A stretch of 64,000 nt of DNA from Oscillospiraceae bacterium (GCA_018110825.1 JAGBCL010000031.1:1-64000), one strand, 5' to 3'. Positions 52,880-63,169 are shown, counted from the stretch's first letter. Numbers and translations are program-made. The notes: generated from the letters alone by a model not told the origin.

Positions 52880-54016
52880 TTATTCTTTGTCAAGAAGCCG
52901 CTGGATAACGGCATAAACTCTGTCAGGGGTATCGCTTACATAAGTTTCGGCAGCACGTTTAGAAAGTGCGTCAAGTTTTTCAGGGTTATCGATGAATTCC
53001 TTTACCTTTGCAATAAGTTTTTCATCGGTAAGGTCTTTTTCTTCAATTACAACCGCCGCACCTGCACGTCCTAAAACCATAGCATTGTGGAATTGATGAT
53101 TTGCGGTAACATTAGGGGAAGGGATAAGAATTGAAGCACGTCCCATGGCCTGAAGCTCGGAAATGGTTGAGGCACCGCTTCGGCAGATAATCAGGTCGGC
53201 AGCTGCAAGACAAACGTCCATATTGTGTATGTATTCGCTTACCATAAGGCTGTCGTCATTTTCGTAGTCAATACCAGCGTCGGCAAGATTTTTCGGCAGA
53301 GTATCCTTGCCCATTTTTCCGTAACCGTGAATGTGGTTAACAGGAATATTCTCAGCTTTTTCCCACTTGATAAGTGCTTCTGCGCCTGTATTGATTGCAC
53401 CTGCACCAAGGCTTCCGCCGAAGCTGAAAATGCAAAGCTTATCGTCAAAACCAAGCTTCTTTTTCGCTTCGCTTCGGGTAAGTCCGTCAGTGGAAAATCC
53501 TGCCCTTACAGGAAGTCCAGTAATGGTATATTTTGCACATGTATCGAGGTGCTGTGCCGCTTCTTCAACGGTAAGCATAACCTCGTTTACTTTTTTGGCA
53601 AGAAGTCTGTTTGTAATTCCTGGGAAAGCGTTCTGCTCGTGAATAGCTGTAGGAATACCCATCTGAACAGCCTTTGCAAGGATTGGATAGCTTACATAAC
53701 CGCCAGTACCGATTACAATATCAGGCTTGAAATCGGAAATGATTTTCTTTGCACGGCTGCCTGACATAGCAAGATAGCTTGCCGCTTTGACATTACGGAT
53801 AATATTTTCGGGATTGATTTTTCTCTGAAAGCCGCTTACCTTGATAGGTGCAAAATTGTAGCCTGCCTTAGGAATAAGGGTAGCTTCCATTCCGTTGGGA
53901 GTTCCTGCAAAAAGGAACTCAGCGTCAGGGTGATGCTGTTTGATAATGGAAGCAATTGCAAGAGCAGGGTTGATGTGACCGCCTGTGCCGCCGCCTGCAA
54001 GCAAAACTTTAAGCAT
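52880..54016 (-). CDS. murG: UDP-GlcNAc:lipid I transferase MurG
   Basis: A 378-residue GT-B glycosyltransferase that makes lipid II at the inner membrane face. It has GGGTGGHINPALAIA near the N-terminus, the membrane-binding patch, GGSLGA, and the donor-site segments CRSGASTISELQAMGRASILIPSPN. The ribosome site and start are normal. Confidence 0.96.
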   Translation of the reverse strand: MLKVLLAGGGTGGHINPALAIASIIKQHHPDAEFLFAGTPNGMEATLIPKAGYNFAPIKVSGFQRKINPENIIRNVKAASYLAMSGSRAKKIISDFKPDIVIGTGGYVSYPILAKAVQMGIPTAIHEQNAFPGITNRLLAKKVNEVMLTVEEAAQHLDTCAKYTITGLPVRAGFSTDGLTRSEAKKKLGFDDKLCIFSFGGSLGAGAINTGAEALIKWEKAENIPVNHIHGYGKMGKDTLPKNLADAGIDYENDDSLMVSEYIHNMDVCLAAADLIICRSGASTISELQAMGRASILIPSPNVTANHQFHNAMVLGRAGAAVVIEEKDLTDEKLIAKVKEFIDNPEKLDALSKRAAETYVSDTPDRVYAVIQRLLDKE

Positions 54017-54043
54017 ATATAAACATTCCTTTCGAATAGTGAT

Positions 54044-55273
54044 TTACGTTTGAATAATTGATTGCCTTGAAATATTCAGAACTATTCCCATTTCTACAAG
54101 CTGCATGATAAGAGCAGTACCGCCGTAGCTGAAAAACGGGAGGGATACACCCGTGTTCGGAATTGTATTTGTTACAACGGCAATATTCAGAAGAGCCTGC
54201 AGACCGATTTGCACAGTAAGTCCAAGTGCAATCATCATGCCATACTTGTCTGGAGCTTTTGAAGCAATGTGCATGCCCCTGAAAATCAGAAGCAGGAACA
54301 GAATGATAACCATAAGTGCACCCACGAAGCCGAGTTCCTCGCATACTACTGCAAAAACAAAGTCATTCTTTGCTTCAGGGAGATAAAGGAATTTCTGACG
54401 AGAGTTGCCAAGTCCGAGACCGAAAAATCCGCCTGAGCCTATGGCAATAAGGCTGTTTCGTGTCTGCCAGGTTACGTCTGCAGCTTCTTCGTTAAACGGG
54501 TCAAGCCAGGAAATAAAACGCTTTTCAAAGTAGCTGAAGCCTCTTGTTTCAGCAAGATAGAATACAACGATTGCAAGGCCTGCAACGCCTACGATTGCAA
54601 CGCCTAAAAGGTGCGTGAATTTTGAGCCGCCTACAAACATCATAATCAGACCGATTGCACAGATAATGATTGTACCTGAAAGGTGAGGCTGCTGCATCAT
54701 AAGTACCGCAACTATTCCAAGCACTGCCATGAAAGGAATGATACCGAATTTGAAGTATTTCATTTTCGAGTAATTTACCGAAATGATATATGCAAAAATA
54801 AGAATAATTGCCAGTTTCATAAGCTCGGACGGTTGAAATGCGGGAATACCGGGGAATTTAATCCAGCGGTATGAGTTGTTATGCGGGTCAGCAAACGGAC
54901 CGCCAAGACAAAGTATAAGCAGAATTACACAGAATACGAAAAAGCCATATGCAATGAGAGGCTTTCTGAGCCAATGATAATCGAAGAATGAAGCAAAAAA
55001 CATTCCTACAAGACCGATAACTGCCATTATTATTTGATTCTGAACGTAGTCAGTACCTGTGCCGCCCTCGGCAATTGCCCAGGCATAGCCCGCTGAAAAC
55101 ATCATGATAATTCCCATTACAAGAAGAATCATGACAATCAGCAGAAACGGATAATCTATCGGACCGACTGCAAGCTTTTCGGTATAGCCTTTTGATGTTC
55201 CGTCAGCATTTGTTTTTTTCTTTTTGGTGCGTTTTTTGCCGTTGGGAACAGCACCTGCCGCAGTTGACATCAT
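54044..55273 (-). CDS. ftsW: Lipid II polymerase FtsW (SEDS family)
   Basis: 409 residues. A basic N-terminal extension of about 35 residues (NGKKRTKKKKTNADG) precedes ten membrane segments with SEDS motifs such as HLSGTIIICAIG, NDFVFAVVCEELGF and LPFFSYGGTAL near the end. It is the glycan polymerase that pairs with the PBP encoded upstream. Two ATG in a row (55273, 55270) can serve as start. Confidence 0.95.
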   Translation of the reverse strand: MMSTAAGAVPNGKKRTKKKKTNADGTSKGYTEKLAVGPIDYPFLLIVMILLVMGIIMMFSAGYAWAIAEGGTGTDYVQNQIIMAVIGLVGMFFASFFDYHWLRKPLIAYGFFVFCVILLILCLGGPFADPHNNSYRWIKFPGIPAFQPSELMKLAIILIFAYIISVNYSKMKYFKFGIIPFMAVLGIVAVLMMQQPHLSGTIIICAIGLIMMFVGGSKFTHLLGVAIVGVAGLAIVVFYLAETRGFSYFEKRFISWLDPFNEEAADVTWQTRNSLIAIGSGGFFGLGLGNSRQKFLYLPEAKNDFVFAVVCEELGFVGALMVIILFLLLIFRGMHIASKAPDKYGMMIALGLTVQIGLQALLNIAVVTNTIPNTGVSLPFFSYGGTALIMQLVEMGIVLNISRQSIIQT

Positions 55274-55310
55274 AATTCTCCTCTCTTGTAATTATCGTGT
55301 ATTATAAGGA

Positions 55311-56321
55311 TTAAAGGTTATAGATAAGGTTTGCCGCAATGCCTGCAAGGATTGCAACAGATGAAAATGTAATAACGATTTTGTATTCAGAAAAACCGCT
55401 TAGTTCAAAGTGGTGGTGGATAGGGGACATCTTGAAAAGACGCTTGCCCTTTGTAGCCTTGAAATAAAGAACCTGAATAACAACTGAAAGTGCTTCAAGA
55501 ATGTACACAATTGCAATAAGGGCAAGGAGCAAGTGCTGATGTGTTGCAAAACCCAGTGCACAGACTGCACCGCCCAGAAACATTGACCCTGTATCGCCCA
55601 TAAATACCTTTGCAGGGTGAAGATTCCATACGAGGAATCCAAGACAACCGCCTGCAAGTGCCATGCCGAATATGGAGTATTCCCATATACCCATTGCCGC
55701 ACAAAGCATTACAAATGAAAGTCCTACAATAACGGTTACCGAGCCGCAAAGACCGTCAATACCGTCAGTAAGGTTAACGGCGTTGGTAAGGAAAACAAGG
55801 TACAGAATCATGATTACATAGTAGAAAATACCGAAATCAATATCGCCGAAGAACGGGAATGTGATTTTGGTTGATGTATCACCAAGGAGATAAAGTGCTG
55901 CAAGAAATGCAGCGCTGATAGTGAACTGCATAACCATTTTCTGCTTTGCTTTAAGACCGAGATTCTGTTTTTTTACAGCCTTTGTGTAGTCGTCAATAAA
56001 ACCGATACCTGCGTTGAGAAGAGCATAGGCAAAGCCTGCAAGAAGCTTGTAAAGTCCGGTGTTGTCTGGGAGAGCAGTTGCATCGGCACTATGGAAACGG
56101 TAGATAGCATACCCCACAGTGATAGCGATAGTTGTACCGATGATGAACATAAATCCGCCCATCATTGGTGTTCCTTGCTTATCCTTGTGCCATTTGGGAC
56201 CGTCCTCGTAAATAGTCTGTCCGAAATGGAGCTTTTTAAGCAGGGGAATGAGAAATTTTCCCGTTATTGATGAAACTGCAAAAGCCACCAGTGCAACAAT
56301 TAAATTAATCCAAAATGGCAT
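55311..56321 (-). CDS. mraY: Phospho-N-acetylmuramoyl-pentapeptide transferase MraY
   Basis: A 336-residue, ten-helix enzyme that makes lipid I. Conserved cytosolic loops: GFIDDYTKAVKKQNLGLKAKQK, NAVNLTDGIDGLCG, and HHHFELSG. The start is ATG 56321 (GGAGG 7 bases upstream) and not the in-frame TTG at 56327. Confidence 0.96.
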   Translation of the reverse strand: MPFWINLIVALVAFAVSSITGKFLIPLLKKLHFGQTIYEDGPKWHKDKQGTPMMGGFMFIIGTTIAITVGYAIYRFHSADATALPDNTGLYKLLAGFAYALLNAGIGFIDDYTKAVKKQNLGLKAKQKMVMQFTISAAFLAALYLLGDTSTKITFPFFGDIDFGIFYYVIMILYLVFLTNAVNLTDGIDGLCGSVTVIVGLSFVMLCAAMGIWEYSIFGMALAGGCLGFLVWNLHPAKVFMGDTGSMFLGGAVCALGFATHQHLLLALIAIVYILEALSVVIQVLYFKATKGKRLFKMSPIHHHFELSGFSEYKIVITFSSVAILAGIAANLIYNL

Positions 56322-56335
56322 AAACAATCCTCCGA

Positions 56336-59218
56336 TTAATAATCCTTGTAAAATTCTTCAATAATCTCTTCAAGGTGCATGCCGCGGCTTGCCTTGAAAA
56401 GAACGATGTCGTTTGGTCTGAATTTGTATTTCATAAAGTTGAGTATAATTTTTTTATCCTCGGAATGAGCAGGATGCATACCAAGCTCTTCGGCACGTTC
56501 AGCCATGTGTTTTGAATTCTTTCCATAGCAAACGAGCAAATCAACGCCTTTTTCGGCAACGTATTCGCCGACCTTTGCGTGAAGTTCAGGAGCTTTTTTC
56601 CCAAGCTCAAGCATGTCGCCGAGTACTGCAATTCTGCGACCCTCACCCTTGGGCTTCATTTCGCAAAGCACGTCAACAGCAGCTTCCATTGAAGCCGGAG
56701 AAGCGTTATAGCAGTCAACAATAATAGTCTGTTCGCCGCGCTTTAAAACATGCTGACGGAGAGAATCAGGCTGATATCCGCTGAGCATTTCCGCTGCGGC
56801 TACCGGGTCACAGCTGGCTTTTACAGCAACAGCAATTGCTGCAAGAGAATTATAGATATTGTGCTTACCGAGGCAGAAAAGAGTTACATCGCAGATAATT
56901 TCACCCTTACGTACAACGTTGAAGTACATACGGTCAGGTTTTGTAACAATATCAGCCGCACGGTAATCGGCATTTTCATTTTCAATACCGTAGGTAATAA
57001 TTTCACGGTAACCTTCGTATTCCTCTTTGAGAGGTGCAAGCATAGGGTCATCGCAGTTGACAATCAGCGGAGCATTTCTGTCAGCACCCTTGAGGATTTC
57101 AAGCTTTGCTTCAAGGATGCCTTCCTGAGAGCCAAGGTTCTCAATGTGGGAAAAGCCGATATTTGTGATGACGCAGATGTTCGGATTGGATGCCCTTGAA
57201 AGACGTTCAATTTCTCCGAAATGGTTCATACCCATTTCCAGAACAGCAGCTGTACAGGTATGATTCATCTTGAACACGGTAAACGGCAGACCGATTTCAT
57301 TATTGTGGTTGCCAACGGTTTTGTGCACGCCGTGCTGACAGGAAAGTGCAAGAGCAATCATTTCCTTTGTTGTTGTCTTGCCGACACTTCCCGTTACACC
57401 TATAACAAACGGTTTGAATTTGCCGCGGAAGTAACGTGAAAGGTCCAGAAGTGCTTTGCGGGTACTTTTTACAACTATACTCGGAACATCAGGAATTGTT
57501 CGTTCAGTCAATGCACACACTGCACCCATTTCTACAGCATACTTTGCATAATCATGCCCGTCAAAGTGTTCACCTTTAAGTGCAACGAAAATTCCGCCCG
57601 GAATAATATTTCTTGTATCTGAGAAAAGCATTGACATCGGAACGCCTCTGTCATAGCTTCTTATAGAGTAAGGCTTTCCGCCTGTTACATCCATAATTTC
57701 GTTTATGGTAACCATTTCTTCTACATCGTGGTCAAAGCGTTTTCTGGAGTAATTGTGCATAATCTCCTTAACGATTTCACGTTCATCAAAATGAATGTGA
57801 ACGTTGTTTTTGAGAATCTGATAATCCTCATGGCCCTTGCCTGCAAGAACAATGATATCATCCTTTTCAGCAATTGTTATTGCACGGCGGATTGCAGCTT
57901 TACGGTCAGTAATACGGATATATGGTTTTGTAAAGCTGAGTCCCTCAATGATATCGTCAATGATATCTTCAGGGTCCTCGTTGCGTGGATTGTCAGAGGT
58001 GATTACGAGCATATCAGCATATTTTTCCGCTGCCTTTGCCATAAGCGGACGTTTTGTTCTGTCGCGGTCACCGCCGCATCCGAACAAGCAGATAAGACGT
58101 CCCTTGCAGTTTTCCTTGATATTCGGAAGCATATTTTCCAGTGCGTCAGGTGAGTGGGCATAGTCACAGATAACGAGGAAATCCTTGCCTGTTGGAATAA
58201 ACTCACATCTGCCTTTTACACCGTTGAAATTGGCAAGTGCATTGGAAATTGCATTTATGTTGAGATTGAGTTTGATAGCAGCAGCTATAGCCTGAATAGC
58301 GTTAAGAACATTGTAGCTGCCAATCATGCGGAGCTGGAAAGGATGGCTTTTTGCTCCTGCGGTAATCCAGAATTTAGTTACCTTACCGTCAAATTTGATT
58401 TTGCTGCCGGTGATGTCGGCAGGCTGACCGCTGATGGAACAGGAAATGCACTCCAGTCCCTTTGCTTTCATTTCATCGTAAAGACGCAGACCGTACTTGT
58501 CATCAATGTTTATGATTGCGGTTTCACAGTGTTTTGTAAAGAGAAGTTTCTTTGCTTCGTAGTAGCTTTCCATGTTGCCGTGATAGTCAAGATGGTCCTG
58601 AGTAAGGTTTGTGAAAATTCCGATGCGGAACATAGCTGGACCAATACGGTTCTGTTCCAGCGCAAAAGAGGAAACCTCCATTACAACGCAGTCACAACCG
58701 CATTTTGCCATCTCATAGAAAAGCTTGTAAAGTTCATATACACGCGGAGTTGTAGGAGTTGAACCGTCAGTTTCAACGGGCTGTCCCTTTATAAGTGCAC
58801 CTGTTGTTCCGATAAAGCCTACACGATGACCCTTTGCAGTAAGCATATCCTTAATCATCGTAGCAAGGGTAGTTTTTCCGTTTGTACCGGTTACACCGAT
58901 AAGCTTCATGCGGCGTTCGGGGTGGTTGAACCATATTGCACAGAGGTGACCGTAGAAAATACGGGAATCGCTGACGATAATCTGTTTTTCGACGCCGATA
59001 TCTTCTTCTGTTACAACACACAATGCACCCTTTGCAAGCATTTCTTCAGCAAAGTCATGACCATCAAAGCGTGTTCCTCGTACGCAGACGAAAATATAGC
59101 CGTGCTTAACCTCATCAGTGTTATCTGTAATGCCTTCAACAACGGAAAGCTTGTCGTGTATTTTAGCCTGAAGCGGCATAACTTTTTTTACTTCTTCGAT
59201 AAGTTCGTCAAGTCTCAT
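56336..59218 (-). CDS. murEF: MurE-MurF fusion: Mur tripeptide and pentapeptide ligase
   Basis: One unbroken frame of 960 residues holds two complete Mur ligases. Residues 1 to about 495 are MurE: P-loop GVTGTNGKTT (108-117), Lys in YYEAKKLLF, and DNPR (409-412), the motif that selects meso-diaminopimelate. Residues about 503-960 are MurF: GVTGSVGKTTT (607-617), NHNNEIG, NIGFSHIENLGS, and VDCYNASPASM. No stop, frameshift or internal ribosome site that would split them is seen. The product would add DAP and then D-Ala-D-Ala. The fusion places successive steps in one chain. Confidence 0.94.
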   Translation of the reverse strand: MRLDELIEEVKKVMPLQAKIHDKLSVVEGITDNTDEVKHGYIFVCVRGTRFDGHDFAEEMLAKGALCVVTEEDIGVEKQIIVSDSRIFYGHLCAIWFNHPERRMKLIGVTGTNGKTTLATMIKDMLTAKGHRVGFIGTTGALIKGQPVETDGSTPTTPRVYELYKLFYEMAKCGCDCVVMEVSSFALEQNRIGPAMFRIGIFTNLTQDHLDYHGNMESYYEAKKLLFTKHCETAIINIDDKYGLRLYDEMKAKGLECISCSISGQPADITGSKIKFDGKVTKFWITAGAKSHPFQLRMIGSYNVLNAIQAIAAAIKLNLNINAISNALANFNGVKGRCEFIPTGKDFLVICDYAHSPDALENMLPNIKENCKGRLICLFGCGGDRDRTKRPLMAKAAEKYADMLVITSDNPRNEDPEDIIDDIIEGLSFTKPYIRITDRKAAIRRAITIAEKDDIIVLAGKGHEDYQILKNNVHIHFDEREIVKEIMHNYSRKRFDHDVEEMVTINEIMDVTGGKPYSIRSYDRGVPMSMLFSDTRNIIPGGIFVALKGEHFDGHDYAKYAVEMGAVCALTERTIPDVPSIVVKSTRKALLDLSRYFRGKFKPFVIGVTGSVGKTTTKEMIALALSCQHGVHKTVGNHNNEIGLPFTVFKMNHTCTAAVLEMGMNHFGEIERLSRASNPNICVITNIGFSHIENLGSQEGILEAKLEILKGADRNAPLIVNCDDPMLAPLKEEYEGYREIITYGIENENADYRAADIVTKPDRMYFNVVRKGEIICDVTLFCLGKHNIYNSLAAIAVAVKASCDPVAAAEMLSGYQPDSLRQHVLKRGEQTIIVDCYNASPASMEAAVDVLCEMKPKGEGRRIAVLGDMLELGKKAPELHAKVGEYVAEKGVDLLVCYGKNSKHMAERAEELGMHPAHSEDKKIILNFMKYKFRPNDIVLFKASRGMHLEEIIEEFYKDY

Positions 59219-59280
59219 AATTTCAACTCCTCTGTGAAAATGATATCTGCAATATGTTGGGTAATCCTACAAACTCCGAT

Positions 59281-59329
59281 GTTTTTTCGCAATGCGAAAA
59301 AACTCGGAAACGAACGCTTGCGTTCGTTT
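59281..59329. repeat. Two hairpins between the PBP and murEF genes
   Basis: GTTTTTTCGC/GCGAAAAAAC (59281-59303) and AAACGAACGC/GCGTTCGTTT (59308-59329), with T-rich sequence at the PBP gene end. The second hairpin is the same as that inside R5 at 38879-38900. It may partly stop transcription from the PBP gene or be a remnant of the repeat family. Confidence 0.7.
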
Positions 59330-61636
59330 TTAGCCCTCGTCCTTGATAATGAACGTAACCTCAATAATTGTACCCTTAGGAACAATATTACCCTCAGCGT
59401 AATTCTGGCTGTAGGCAACTGCACCCGAGTGGTTTGCCGCACCGTCACCGACCATGAAGTTAAGGTCTGCATTGGTGAGGATAGCATTAACATCAGATAC
59501 GCTGTATCCGATAACATTCGGAACTTCTGTATATTCCGTTTCATAATTTTCTTCCGTATAAAGAATAACCTTGCCGTTTCTCGGTACAGCAACCTTGCTT
59601 TCGGGAACCTGTGCAATGACCTTGTCACCATCACCGATAACCGTTACCTGAAGTGAAAGTGCTTCAAGAGTAGTTTTTGCAATGCTTACGCTTTCGCCTT
59701 CAACAGATGGAAGAGTAACGCCCAGTGCTTCAAGTTCCTCCTCAGTATATTCAGGGTAATATCCGAGATATGGCAGAGCCTCTTTAAGTACGTTTACAAC
59801 TGCAGGAACAGCAACTACGCTTCCGTAGTACATGAGAGAGCCGTTCTGGTCTCTTGCAGTAGGTTCATCAACCATAACAAGCATGATGATTTCGGGGTCA
59901 TCAGCAGGTGCAAACGCACAATATGATGAAACGTAAAGATTTTCGTTACCTGTTTCGTTTGTCTTGTCTTGTTTCTGTGATGTACCGGATTTTCCGCCGA
60001 TAGAGTAACCCTTGATATAAGCGTTTGAGCCGCCCTTTGTGTTTACAACGTCCTCAAGCACCTGACGCATCATCGCAGATGTTTCCTCTGAGATAACCTG
60101 ACGCTTGATGGAAGGCTCTGTTGTTTTGATGACATTACCGTTAGTATCTACAATTTTTTCCACAACATACGGGGTAACGAGATAGCCGCCGTTTACAGTT
60201 GCAGCATAAGCAGTAATCATCTGAAGCGGAGTAATCTTGTTTGTCTGACCGAAGGAACTTGATGCAAGCTCAACGGGACCCTTTTCACTGGTGTTTACAT
60301 AAATACTTGTAGCCTCACCCGGCAGGTCGATACCTGTCGGCTCGGTAAATCCGAACGCTTTGAAGTAATCGTAGAATTTATTCTTTCCAAGTGCCTGACC
60401 AATCTGGATGAAAGCAGGGTTGCAGGAGTTGGTCATTGCCGTGGTAAAATCCTGTGTGCCGTGGGAATATGTAGACCAGCAGTGCATAAGTGTATCCGCA
60501 ACCATAATTTCACGACCGCAGTCAAAAGTTGAATTAAGGGAGATAACTCTTTCTTCCAGTGCAGCCGAACCCGTGATAACCTTGAATACGGAGCCTGGAT
60601 AGTAAAGCTCAGTGATAGCCTTGTTTTTCCATTGCTGTTCACGGAGAGCAGCATAGGTCTGGTTGTATTCCTCTTCATCAGTAATTTCCGAAAGTATAGC
60701 CAAATCTTTGTCGCTGTAAATGGAATTACGGTCATTAAGGTCATAGCCTGGGGTACTTGCCATAGCAAGAATTGCTCCCGTGTTTACGTCCATCATTATT
60801 GCGCAGGCACGGTTATCAACATCGTGCGCTTCAACCTGCTGTTCAAGGTATTTTTCAACCTGATACTGCAGATTCATATCAATGGTCAGATAAAGTGAAT
60901 TGCCGTCCTGAGCGTCATAGATTTTGTCATTTTTATAAGGCATTTCGTTGCCGTTTGCGTCGGTAGCGGTAATAATTTTTCCGTCAACGCCCTTGAGATA
61001 TTCATTGTAATATGACTCGACACCATAAACACCGTCACCGTCAAAATTTGTAAAGCCGATTACAGCCGCAGCAAGTCCGCCCTGAGGGTAATAACGTTTT
61101 GTATCAAGCTCAGTATATATAAGGTCGCCAAGCTTTTCTTCCTGTGCACGGGCAATAATTCTGTCAGCGTAAGGCTTTTCAACTTCTTTTTTTATCAGTG
61201 CCCATTGGCTGTTTGCAGCGTTTTCCGTAAGCTTTTTTACAGCATAAGCATAGTTTACTTCGCCGCCAAGTTCTTCCGAAAGAATTGTTGCGGTCGCATC
61301 AAGCATACGTTCTGATTCGAGAATACCGTTTGTTTTGGAATTATCATCCTTAGCTTCTTTTTGCTGCTGTTCATAAATACGATGAGGATTCACGCATATG
61401 GAGTAAACGGTTGCCGACTGAGCAAGAATTTTTCCGTTAGTGTCGTAAATACTGCCTCTGTGAGCCTTGACGACAGTGCTGCCGAACTGATTTTCGTTGG
61501 CAAGAGTCTGGTACTTGGTATTATCGGTTATTGAAGTCTTAAACAGATTGACAAGAATCCATGTTGTAAACGCCAGAAAAAGAATTATAATCAGTGTAAG
61601 ATTTTTACGCATTTTGTTGGTTGGCTGGTACGACAA
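59330..61636 (-). CDS. Class B penicillin-binding protein with PASTA domains (FtsI/SpoVD type)
   Basis: A 768-residue transpeptidase with a short cytosolic end, one membrane helix (about 10-30), a pedestal domain, and a transpeptidase domain with Ser349 in PGSVFK, SCN at 404-406 and KSG at 549-551 (GGKSGTSQK). Two PASTA domains (about 640-768) follow. It makes septal crosslinks with FtsW. The start is a TTG at 61636 with GAAAGGAG 9 bases upstream. The upstream frame to 61699 runs into the intergenic space. It could be FtsI or the sporulation enzyme SpoVD; its place in the main cluster favours the division role. Confidence 0.93.
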   Translation of the reverse strand: MSYQPTNKMRKNLTLIIILFLAFTTWILVNLFKTSITDNTKYQTLANENQFGSTVVKAHRGSIYDTNGKILAQSATVYSICVNPHRIYEQQQKEAKDDNSKTNGILESERMLDATATILSEELGGEVNYAYAVKKLTENAANSQWALIKKEVEKPYADRIIARAQEEKLGDLIYTELDTKRYYPQGGLAAAVIGFTNFDGDGVYGVESYYNEYLKGVDGKIITATDANGNEMPYKNDKIYDAQDGNSLYLTIDMNLQYQVEKYLEQQVEAHDVDNRACAIMMDVNTGAILAMASTPGYDLNDRNSIYSDKDLAILSEITDEEEYNQTYAALREQQWKNKAITELYYPGSVFKVITGSAALEERVISLNSTFDCGREIMVADTLMHCWSTYSHGTQDFTTAMTNSCNPAFIQIGQALGKNKFYDYFKAFGFTEPTGIDLPGEATSIYVNTSEKGPVELASSSFGQTNKITPLQMITAYAATVNGGYLVTPYVVEKIVDTNGNVIKTTEPSIKRQVISEETSAMMRQVLEDVVNTKGGSNAYIKGYSIGGKSGTSQKQDKTNETGNENLYVSSYCAFAPADDPEIIMLVMVDEPTARDQNGSLMYYGSVVAVPAVVNVLKEALPYLGYYPEYTEEELEALGVTLPSVEGESVSIAKTTLEALSLQVTVIGDGDKVIAQVPESKVAVPRNGKVILYTEENYETEYTEVPNVIGYSVSDVNAILTNADLNFMVGDGAANHSGAVAYSQNYAEGNIVPKGTIIEVTFIIKDEG

Positions 61637-61733
61637 AACTTTTTTCTCCTTTCGGCAAATTTCGTTTAAATATCTTTTTAAGCAAAATTCGGGCTGCACT
61701 TTATATTATGCAACCCTTATTTATACTATTTCA

Positions 61734-62195
61734 TCAACCTCTGAGATATTCCACAAAATCTTCAAAAGCATGCTTTATTTTCACAAACAGGTTTTCGTTG
61801 TTTTCGGGAATATCAACAATATTTCCGTTTGAAATGCTGACATATTCAATCTGTGATTTGTCCAGTTTTTGCATACCGAGAATTTGTTCAGCATAGTTTT
61901 CCACGGATTTCAGTGCAGTTTTTTCTTCCAGCTCTGACTGCATGCGTACATTTTCACTTGCAAGCATTTCGACATACTGGGATTGAGCCGCAATTTCGGA
62001 GTGAATAGCAGTATTTTCCACCTTTCCGTAAATAACCGCACCAAGCAGTGTACCGGCAGCGACGGTCATAATGATAAGCTTGGGTGCTGAGCCGGCATTT
62101 TCTGATTTCTGCCTGCTGACACGGATTTTGGGTGCTTTTTCGGGTGCAGCGTCCTCATATTTTTCGAGGTCGTAAGCAAGATTGTTTTTGCTCAT
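61734..62195 (-). CDS. ftsL: FtsL-like division protein
   Basis: 153 residues with a cytosolic end of about 35 residues, one helix (about 38-58) and a periplasm-side coiled coil (IHSEIAAQSQYVEMLASENVRMQSELEEK), ending in a short domain. Length, topology and position between rsmH and the PBP gene define FtsL, although its sequence is weakly conserved. Confidence 0.83.
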   Translation of the reverse strand: MSKNNLAYDLEKYEDAAPEKAPKIRVSRQKSENAGSAPKLIIMTVAAGTLLGAVIYGKVENTAIHSEIAAQSQYVEMLASENVRMQSELEEKTALKSVENYAEQILGMQKLDKSQIEYVSISNGNIVDIPENNENLFVKIKHAFEDFVEYLRG

Positions 62196-62236
62196 TATTC
62201 CGTCCCTGTTCCTTTCTTTTTATTGTTCCTTTTGTT

Positions 62237-63169
62237 TTACAATTTCTCTATAATACGAAGCTTTGCACTTCTGCTTCTGATGTTTGCTTCAAGTTCTTCA
62301 GGGGTAGCCTCAATAGGTTTTCTGTTAACAAGCTTTCCCCTCGGAGTCTTTCCGCATACGCACTGCGGAAAATCGGGCGGACAAATACAGCCCTTGCAGA
62401 AGGAAGCAAATCGCTGTTTAACAATTCTGTCCTCCAAAGAATGGAAAGTTATCACGCATAGCCTTCCGCCGGGTTTAAGCAGTTCAAAAGCGTCATCAAG
62501 GCCCTTGCTCAGGTGTTCAAACTCGCAGTTTACCGCAATTCTGAAAGCCTGAAAGGTTTTCTTGCATGGATTTTTGTCGCGTCTGAACTTTGCGGGAACA
62601 GCTGTTGTAATAATATCCGCAAGTTCGCTTGTGGTTTCAATCGGTTTTATCTCACGGCGTCTGATGATTTCGTCAGCAATTCTTCTGCTGAACTTTTCCT
62701 CGCCGTACTCAAACATGATTTTGCTCAATTCCTCGTGGGGAAGGGTATTTACCAAATCTGCTGCCGTTGCACCCTCTTGTGACATACGCATATCAAGTGG
62801 AGCGTCACCGTGGTAGGAAAAACCACGTTCAAGCGTGTCGAGCTGATGTGACGAAACGCCTAAATCAAGGAGCACGCCGTCAACTTTTTCGATTCCCTCA
62901 GAATGGGCAAGTGCCTCAATCTCGGAGTAGTTGCCATGAAGAACCTTTGCGTTGTAAGGTGCAAGACGAGCCGTAGCTGCCTTTATAGCATCAGGGTCAC
63001 GGTCGATTCCGATAAGCCTGCCGCCGTCTGTAAGGCACTTGGCGATTTCACAGGAATGTCCCGCACCGCCGCAAGTTCCATCGATATAAATTCCATCAGG
63101 CTTGATATCAAGCCCCTCGATACATTCCGCAAGAAGCACGGAAATGTGGGAAAAATTGACATTTTCCAT
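62237..63169 (-). CDS. rsmH: 16S rRNA m4C1402 methyltransferase RsmH
   Basis: A 310-residue methyltransferase (MraW) with HISVLLAECIEGLDIKPDGIYIDGTCGGAGHS at the start, DLGVSSHQLD (about 101-110) and GGRLCVITFHSLEDRIVK near 220. The C-terminus has the usual RKPIEATPEELEAN. It lies 21 bases after mraZ on the same transcript. Confidence 0.96.
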   Translation of the reverse strand: MENVNFSHISVLLAECIEGLDIKPDGIYIDGTCGGAGHSCEIAKCLTDGGRLIGIDRDPDAIKAATARLAPYNAKVLHGNYSEIEALAHSEGIEKVDGVLLDLGVSSHQLDTLERGFSYHGDAPLDMRMSQEGATAADLVNTLPHEELSKIMFEYGEEKFSRRIADEIIRRREIKPIETTSELADIITTAVPAKFRRDKNPCKKTFQAFRIAVNCEFEHLSKGLDDAFELLKPGGRLCVITFHSLEDRIVKQRFASFCKGCICPPDFPQCVCGKTPRGKLVNRKPIEATPEELEANIRSRSAKLRIIEKL

